Of a stretch of 12,922 nt of DNA, positions 7,893 through 12,922 are shown piece after piece. Made by a program: the position numbers and the translations under genes. This stretch comes from a candidate division CSSED10-310 bacterium. Lineage in GTDB: Bacteria; CSSED10-310; JAFGJC01. The stretch is taken from NCBI GenBank assembly GCA_016929305.1, contig JAFGJC010000124.1:1-12922 (forward strand), read 5' to 3'. The notes under the pieces were generated by a model. The model did no database searches, was not told the DNA's origin, and saw only the letters and a list, made by a program, of their open reading frames with translations. Numbering within the stretch: the stretch's first letter is position 1; each line of letters opens with the position of its first letter.

Positions 7893-10364
7893 TTAGATCA
7901 TATCCAATTCCATGGTGAAGAAGCGGACATAGACAGGTGTATCTGAATTTGATTGAAGTTTCAGCTCATAAGATCCTGCTGGAAGATCATCATGAAGTGG
8001 AAATGCGATTCTTCGGGATTTCATTGGATGTTTTCCTGAGAGTTCCGAAAGCCATACATCCCGGTTATCCGAATTAATAACTCCGGTATAAATCCGTTCG
8101 GATGCAGTTAGTGATGTGGCAAATTCGCCATTGAGGCGATGGTCCTTGATGTCTGCGAAAACGCTGATATTCAGCTTACTGTCATCGGATTCGTACTGAT
8201 ACAACATGATGTTCAGATACTGCGAATTCCTGTCTGGTTTATGGACAGTGATCTTAAGCGTTTCACCAGGGATCATTTCGAAAACCGTTTTCGCGGAAAG
8301 AATTTCTGTCGGTACCGTCATGTTCGATTCTAAACGCAATAGAAACTGGTCCTCCAAACATGTTGATCGGACTTCGATAGAATGATTACCAGAAAGAATA
8401 CCCGGGAGTCTGAATCTGCCCTGGGGGGCTATCGGCCGGAAACTCATATGCTTAACGCCGTCCAAATATATTTCGATCAGCGGCTCAGTATAAGAAACTA
8501 ATTTATAGTTGATGGAAACATTCTGAAGCAGATCTGGTGAACCTGTAATACTGAATGTCACAGGTACCATCGGGGAAAGTGTCACATAGCGGTAGGTTGT
8601 ATGATCTGCCGCTTTTTCCGCAGGAATCGACTCATAAATAATCTTTTCTATTCGGAACGTGTCCGGGTAATGTGAAAATCCCTTGCGGGACTCATCAGCT
8701 TTGAGTGAAGATTCATTCGAAGGCAATTCATACACGCCCGTCGGAATACGAACGGAAACGCTTCTTTTTTGTTCACTAAGCTGCTGGTAATTCACAGGAC
8801 GGAAATAGAACCAGTTCTGAAGTCGCGATTCATCGTCAAAAACCAGATCCATCCGGTGACTGTCGAAAGCATTTTCAGATATTTCAATTGTTTGTGCATT
8901 CGATGACGGCAGACAGGAAAAAAATGCCATACTCACCTGTGAAGAGGATGAAAAACAGATTTTTGCCGTGCCCTTTGGCGGAAATATATAGAACTTTTCC
9001 GGATATGATGGCTGCAAACGTTTCATAGTTGAATCGCAAAATGCAGCTAAAACAGAAGGATATGTGGATATTTTATGTGAATAATTACCAATTTCCGTAT
9101 TTTGATTATTGATATATGTACACGAAACAATCTCCTCTTTACAGGTTTCATCTGGAGCCATAGGTACACGACACACAACTTTACATGGCAGGTTTTTCTC
9201 AATAGCATATTCAGACACCGAAATTTCTATGGGATCACCATCCGATTCAGAAAAACCGTTGTAGTATGTTGTAATGCGGTAGGGATTCAGAAGGTTTTTA
9301 ATCTCCGGATTTAAAAAGGGCTTACATGCGGACGCCGGTGAAACGTCGATGTGTTTCAGAAACATGCTTCCCTCAACCGGTGATATTTCGAACAGACACG
9401 CTCCTTCTCCGGATGAAATCACATGCCGGCAGTCAGATGTAACCGGAATCTCATCCGATATTGAGCTTCCATCCGCATATAATTTTCGCACGTTGATGGT
9501 ACCCGTGGAGGAGAATTCAACGGTGACATCTGCATGATCATTTAATGGGAGCATCAAAGGTTGAGTCTGATTCAGTTCAAATCCATTCGGTGGCGTATCA
9601 CCGAGAATTGGAATCGTATCTTTCGTGATATGAATTTCCCTTGGGATATAACTAATACCGCTTCGTCCATCTGCTGGTATCTGTTCCCAAACATTGCTTA
9701 AAAACCGTCGCAGTTCAAACTCATTCACTTTATTGCCGTATAGATTATGACGGCTCAGTTTTGCCTTCAGATGACGGGATACCGGTTTGACGGCACTAAG
9801 CTCACTGTCCTGGATTATATCCACATGCTGGTAAAGACGTATACTCGCAGACTCACAATCGGTTTGTGCAAGATTAATGGAAATATAGCAATCGGCCGTT
9901 CGATTCGAGGGCAGGTGAATTGTGGTAATCCTTGAATCGGCAGGTATAATGGATCCATCCCTGTAAAAAGCCGTGCACATCTCCTCTCCGGTTTTTACAT
10001 CCATCCATTTCGTAATACTGGTCGTTTCATAATATGTTTCTTTCGAGACAAGTTTTCGCTCATTGTTCAACAGCGTGACCACCAGACCATATTGCCTGTC
10101 TGCATCCCATGGATAAGACTTCGAAAAAGGAAGATCCAGATTCGAAACAATTTCGATAACGTTGGTTTGCGGATGGATACGAAAACAGGCTGTCTCGTTG
10201 TGTCCAATTCGATAAGCGAGAGCTGTTTTATAGTGGGACAGATAGTTGAATCGCTGTTTGGGAGATGGTGTACCGTTCAAATTGAGCCAAGAGAGTGAAA
10301 AAACAGCCAACCCCATCAATAACAATGAAACGACGAGTGGTTTTAGCGGTCTTCCTGAGTTCAT
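7893..10364 (-). CDS. Exported beta-rich protein of unknown function, module shared with the barrel protein
   Basis: This 823-residue protein has an N-terminal hydrophobic segment (about 9-27, after RPLK) that serves as a signal peptide or an inner-membrane anchor; no lipobox is evident. The remainder lacks further membrane segments and is dominated by beta strands with short turns, which suggests several beta-sandwich domains in the periplasm. A short helical section (about 213-227, FELRRFLSNVWEQI) interrupts it. Fifteen cysteines in the exported part suggest disulfides. Residues about 600-736 match a module in the giant barrel protein: IYLDG with LFVDG, SGNHSIEV with PGNHSLKL, and a long following strand-turn-strand region. 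It ends with another beta unit (LPAGSYELKLQS, 794-805). The start is fixed by the 4-base ATGA overlap with the upstream stop and GGGAGA (10371-10376) six bases upstream. I do not recognise the family. From its place between the polymer synthase and hydrolase genes, a periplasmic chaperone, adaptor or polymer-binding role is inferred. Confidence 0.88.
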   Translation of the reverse strand: MNSGRPLKPLVVSLLLMGLAVFSLSWLNLNGTPSPKQRFNYLSHYKTALAYRIGHNETACFRIHPQTNVIEIVSNLDLPFSKSYPWDADRQYGLVVTLLNNERKLVSKETYYETTSITKWMDVKTGEEMCTAFYRDGSIIPADSRITTIHLPSNRTADCYISINLAQTDCESASIRLYQHVDIIQDSELSAVKPVSRHLKAKLSRHNLYGNKVNEFELRRFLSNVWEQIPADGRSGISYIPREIHITKDTIPILGDTPPNGFELNQTQPLMLPLNDHADVTVEFSSTGTINVRKLYADGSSISDEIPVTSDCRHVISSGEGACLFEISPVEGSMFLKHIDVSPASACKPFLNPEIKNLLNPYRITTYYNGFSESDGDPIEISVSEYAIEKNLPCKVVCRVPMAPDETCKEEIVSCTYINNQNTEIGNYSHKISTYPSVLAAFCDSTMKRLQPSYPEKFYIFPPKGTAKICFSSSSQVSMAFFSCLPSSNAQTIEISENAFDSHRMDLVFDDESRLQNWFYFRPVNYQQLSEQKRSVSVRIPTGVYELPSNESSLKADESRKGFSHYPDTFRIEKIIYESIPAEKAADHTTYRYVTLSPMVPVTFSITGSPDLLQNVSINYKLVSYTEPLIEIYLDGVKHMSFRPIAPQGRFRLPGILSGNHSIEVRSTCLEDQFLLRLESNMTVPTEILSAKTVFEMIPGETLKITVHKPDRNSQYLNIMLYQYESDDSKLNISVFADIKDHRLNGEFATSLTASERIYTGVINSDNRDVWLSELSGKHPMKSRRIAFPLHDDLPAGSYELKLQSNSDTPVYVRFFTMELDMI

Positions 10365-12781
10365 GATTGATCTCCCTGCAGAATCAGATATTCATATTTC
10401 CCCATGTAAAAACAATCAAGAATACTGCGTATTTCCGTCATCTCAGGGGTCAAGACAAGTTGTAAAGAATTTACAGTTTTAAAGTTAAATATGACTGTTC
10501 CTGTTTCGGAATCCGAATCCATAGTGATAACAAGAAAATCGGTATTTCGGGAAAGATCATGGAAATTAAGCAAAGAAAAACCGAGTTCAGAGCAATACTC
10601 TGAAATAGCCGCCAAATGGTGAATATTCCCTGTGGTATTGAAGTTTTTCAATTGACGGGCAATCGTTTCAAGCACCGATTGATCATATTTTGCAGGCTCG
10701 TTTTGATCGAATCTTTCCAGACGCTGGTTAACCAAGGAAATCAAATAACCCTCCTGGTGAGGTAAAGCCAATTGCTCTAAAAGCTCTTCCTCGATATGAA
10801 CCGGAGTGAATGCTGATCTGACCTCCCGCGAAATCCAAAGCGCTGCGAATTCTCCCATCTGAAAGCTTTCGGTGTAAACAAACTGAGCATTTGATCGAAC
10901 ACTGAAATGTACATCTGCCGGAATGCCTTGGTATCTATGAACAGCATACCCACATTTTTCAAGATCTGACTGTATCAATTTGATTGCCTCGGTTTCATGT
11001 TCCGTATTACGCATTTCTCCAGCTGTTGAAATCACCATATCGCAATCCAGAAGTGTAAGATCCTCCGCACCCCGAACCTGAAGCGCTAAAAGAGATTCCT
11101 TTTCGATCGATTCTCTCTGGAATACCTGATGGGCAAGCTGAAATAGGCTTCGTTTCGTTTCAAGATGTGTCACATCGAACTCAGCATACTCATTGCGCCG
11201 GCTTGTTCCGGAAATGAAACATGCTCTGGCATTCCAATATTCAAACAATTCAAGGCCTGTTTCGATTGTTCTGATTTCCGTGAGTGGATCTGGAATTTCG
11301 ATGATCATCGGACGGGATGAACCTCTGCGGATTATATAAATACCCTGGTATCCAGAAACGGATTGTTCCATAATAATCCAATAGGTTCGATTGTTTTCTT
11401 CATCTCTGAAATCGATGAGTTGCAAACCTGTTTTCGTCAGAACAGGAACCATCTTTTCAAATTCAACGCTTCCGATATCCATTGACAGATTGTTTACAAT
11501 TGGAGTGAGGACGCGCCTATCCAAAAGGGACAGTGTTTTTAACGATAAAGGATCATAGTCAGCACCATAAGCCAATCTCGTACTAAGTTGATTACTCAGC
11601 CAAGGTACCAAATTCCCTGATTTAACTGCCACCATTTGTGAGGATTGAAATTCATCAGTTTGGTTATGTCGATCCTGTTGAAACGAAGTTATCGCTGAAT
11701 CAGATGTCAGAGGAAGAATAATCACGGCAGCGAGCACACCCAGAATGGCAGCTAGCAGAGATGTTTGAATCGTAACCCTCGCCACTTTCAAATAGTACCT
11801 TCCAGGCCACATTTCCATGGCGATAAGAGCTGGAAGTATATATGCAAAACCATAGAGATCGCTGGCTTGAAATCCAGGATATTCATGAAGTATCCAAAAA
11901 CCCAGCAACATTTTTAACCCAAAACCGATACTGAACAGGAACAGGAGTTTCCTGGGACCTTCCATTGCAACATTTCTCATGAACCGTCGCTTCACTATCC
12001 AGCTACCGATAACTAAAATAAGTCCCGCTTCGATGAAAGTCGTCAAGATTTTTGTCGGCGTCAGCCAGGCAATACCAAGCAATGCAGGAATCAGCATACC
12101 ATGATACGCCCAGCCATAGCGGTATTTATTGTGTGACGCCATGGCGGTGCCAACGAGAAGAATGAAGTAATACCGGGGGCTCTCTTCAAAATTAATGGCC
12201 ATTTTACTGTACATCAATTCAAATGTGCTCACCGAAAAATTAGTATATGGAATAAGAATATATTGTGTTGCCAGATATGTCAGTCCAATAACGGATAAAG
12301 CAGGAAAAATATTGCGTCTGACGCCGTGGCGCCAAAAAATATTCGCCATTAGCGGTACAACGATAAGACCAGTGGAATGAAATTCGTTTTGGTAGTCCAC
12401 TGCACCTGGAAATATTTGATCTATGATTCCACTGACCTGTGGCAGCAAAGGTCCTTCCAGAACACCCTTTATTAAAATACTCACACAAAACAAAGCAAAA
12501 AACGCATCCTGCCCGAAAAACCGGGTCCATAATCCAAAACGGGATAAGCCATCAGACAGGAGTCTAAGCGTTGCATATGTCAATAACGCTTCGATAATAA
12601 TCACAATACCGCTCAGTGGTTTCACAATCAGAATCGGCGCAAGATATCCGGGAACTATCAATCCGCTGAAATTCCAGCCCAGAGTTTCGGTGAAGAACGT
12701 GGATATCGACAAACCGATAAAAACTGGTGGAATGACAGAGTTTGCCAGTCCATTATCCGGAAAAATGGGAATACCCTCCAC
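10361..12781 (-). CDS. PgsC/CapC-type poly-gamma-glutamate synthase membrane subunit, duplicated membrane domain plus pseudo-hydrolase C-terminus
   Basis: The first 357 of 806 residues are strongly hydrophobic, with about twelve membrane segments. Residues 12-178 match the PgsC/CapC pattern: an early TE after the first segment (TETLGW), then SGLIVPGYLAP at 39-49 and a second GLIVVPLMAN at 138-147. Residues 203-357 repeat this plan more loosely (HGMLIPALLG at 227-236, YGFAYILPALIA at 310-321). Ordinary PgsC is about 150 residues and carries one copy. PgsC is the membrane partner of the ligase PgsB/CapB in poly-gamma-glutamate synthesis and export. Basic loops (71-88, 151-156, 264-278, 328-335) placed inside by the positive-inside rule put both termini outside, so the 430-residue tail should be periplasmic. 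That tail resembles the hydrolase two genes downstream but lacks its histidines. The GTG start is fixed by AAGGAGGT just upstream. The polymer identity (gamma-glutamate) is inferred from the family, not shown by the sequence. Confidence 0.85.
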   Translation of the reverse strand: MEGIPIFPDNGLANSVIPPVFIGLSISTFFTETLGWNFSGLIVPGYLAPILIVKPLSGIVIIIEALLTYATLRLLSDGLSRFGLWTRFFGQDAFFALFCVSILIKGVLEGPLLPQVSGIIDQIFPGAVDYQNEFHSTGLIVVPLMANIFWRHGVRRNIFPALSVIGLTYLATQYILIPYTNFSVSTFELMYSKMAINFEESPRYYFILLVGTAMASHNKYRYGWAYHGMLIPALLGIAWLTPTKILTTFIEAGLILVIGSWIVKRRFMRNVAMEGPRKLLFLFSIGFGLKMLLGFWILHEYPGFQASDLYGFAYILPALIAMEMWPGRYYLKVARVTIQTSLLAAILGVLAAVIILPLTSDSAITSFQQDRHNQTDEFQSSQMVAVKSGNLVPWLSNQLSTRLAYGADYDPLSLKTLSLLDRRVLTPIVNNLSMDIGSVEFEKMVPVLTKTGLQLIDFRDEENNRTYWIIMEQSVSGYQGIYIIRRGSSRPMIIEIPDPLTEIRTIETGLELFEYWNARACFISGTSRRNEYAEFDVTHLETKRSLFQLAHQVFQRESIEKESLLALQVRGAEDLTLLDCDMVISTAGEMRNTEHETEAIKLIQSDLEKCGYAVHRYQGIPADVHFSVRSNAQFVYTESFQMGEFAALWISREVRSAFTPVHIEEELLEQLALPHQEGYLISLVNQRLERFDQNEPAKYDQSVLETIARQLKNFNTTGNIHHLAAISEYCSELGFSLLNFHDLSRNTDFLVITMDSDSETGTVIFNFKTVNSLQLVLTPEMTEIRSILDCFYMGKYEYLILQGDQS
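10373..10684 (-). other. Second, C-terminal half copy of the hydrolase-like fold in the PgsC-type protein
   Basis: Residues about 700-803 repeat the first part of the preceding domain (about 420-525). LGFSLLNFHD parallels TGLQLIDFRD. NTDFLVITMD parallels NRTYWIIMEQ. LTPEMTEIRSI parallels PDPLTEIRTI, and YEYLILQG parallels ARACFISG. The protein then ends, so the copy holds only the N-terminal half of the fold. The repeat was found by eye. Confidence 0.55.
10712..11539 (-). other. Degenerate hydrolase-like domain inside the PgsC-type protein
   Basis: Residues about 415-690 align by eye with residues 55-300 of the secreted hydrolase in the same order. LIDFRDEENNRTYWIIME corresponds to FKIVRAEDKWKNTHTVIME. 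IYIIRR, then RPMIIEIPDPLTE, correspond to FYVFKD, then RPVIFQTPHARSDE. FDVTHLETKRSLFQLAH corresponds to DPAHNARSYFHAAS. LLALQVRGAED corresponds to LLMIQFHGFKK, and DMVISTAGE to DIIVSCGRE. The two histidines expected to bind metal are D and R here, so the domain is probably non-catalytic and may bind or guide the polymer. The alignment was made by eye, without statistics. Confidence 0.6.
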
Positions 12782-12790
12782 GTGAGAAAA

Positions 12791-12798
12791 ACCTCCTT
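12791..12798 (-). promoter_or_regulatory. Strong ribosome binding site of the PgsC-type gene
   Basis: The minus strand reads AAGGAGGT nine bases before GTG at 12781. It is the best Shine-Dalgarno in the window and decides the start codon: the GTG gives the N-terminus that leads straight into the first PgsC membrane segment. Confidence 0.85.
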
Positions 12799-12838
12799 AT
12801 AAGAAAATGTGCAAAGGCAATGCCATTTGACCATTTAG

Positions 12839-12868
12839 TGTGGAGTTGCGAATCCACATGAACAACTC
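12839..12868 (-). promoter_or_regulatory. Two overlapping, mutually exclusive inverted repeats in the operon leader
   Basis: TGTGGA (12839-12844) pairs with TCCACA (12853-12858) across an 8-base loop. GAGTTG (12843-12848) pairs with CAACTC (12863-12868) across a 14-base loop. The two stems share bases, so only one can form at a time. Stems are only 6 bp and there is no T-run, so this is not a terminator. It may be an operator, a leader hairpin pair, or chance. It lies 58-87 bases upstream of the start codon. Confidence 0.25.
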
Positions 12869-12922
12869 GATGGAACAAGTCTGTTATTATTGAATCGTAT
12901 AAATTTTAGTTTCTTTTGATAA

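Noticed and set aside
12423..12785. 120-codon open frame on the plus strand across the start of the PgsC-type gene
   Set aside because: It lies antisense to a clearly real membrane-protein gene with a strong ribosome site, and its product shows no recognisable domain.
12900..12922. AT-rich stretch with TTATCA and TATACG-like boxes as a promoter on the minus strand
   Set aside because: The spacing is only about 15 bases, the match is weak and it sits at the window edge; the true promoter may lie outside.
1..12922. CRISPR arrays, tRNA or rRNA genes, insertion sequences
   Set aside because: No regularly spaced repeats, tRNA-like cloverleaf or transposase frame was seen; the whole window except the last 141 bases is protein coding.

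Overview
The window is one compact, unidirectional gene cluster read entirely from the minus strand, from about 12781 down past position 1. Five genes sit back to back with 4- or 14-base overlaps or a 5-base gap, so it is almost certainly one operon. Base composition is moderate, roughly 40-45% G+C by eye. Three of the five products start with an export signal or N-terminal anchor, and one ends in what looks like an outer-membrane beta-barrel, which points to a Gram-negative (diderm) bacterium. I cannot place the phylum. A little-studied diderm lineage is possible, but nothing in the window proves it.

Layout in transcription order. (1) 12781-10361 is a large poly-gamma-glutamate synthase membrane subunit of the PgsC/CapC type. 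Its membrane domain is present twice, and it carries a C-terminal extracytoplasmic region of about 430 residues. (2) 10364-7893 is an exported, beta-rich, cysteine-containing protein of unknown function. (3) 7887-6913 is a secreted metallohydrolase-like protein, probably a poly-gamma-glutamate hydrolase or N-formylglutamate-amidohydrolase-like enzyme. (4) 6926-1956 is a 1656-residue exported protein with repeated beta modules, a short TPR-like helical section and a C-terminal barrel-like region, a plausible outer-membrane exporter. (5) 1959-1 is the first 653 codons of a cytoplasmic, helical-solenoid protein that runs off the window. Only 141 bases lie upstream of gene 1; they hold a strong ribosome binding site and two small, mutually exclusive inverted repeats.

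Read together, the genes look like a Gram-negative machine that makes, trims and exports an anionic polyamide, most likely poly-gamma-glutamate. The PgsC-like protein would sit in the inner membrane, the hydrolase and the beta-rich protein in the periplasm, and the TPR-barrel protein in the outer membrane. The ATP-dependent ligase (PgsB/CapB) is not seen here. It could be the rest of gene 5 or a neighbour.

The strongest new observation comes from comparing the proteins with each other. The C-terminal region of the PgsC-like protein aligns along nearly its whole length with the hydrolase of gene 3, but the putative metal-site histidines are replaced (P-H becomes P-D, H-G becomes R-G). A further half copy of the same fold follows at its very C-terminus. 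This looks like a dead hydrolase fused to the polymer synthase, encoded in the same operon as an apparently live one. Genes 2 and 4 also share a beta module, which suggests a common origin or a common ligand.
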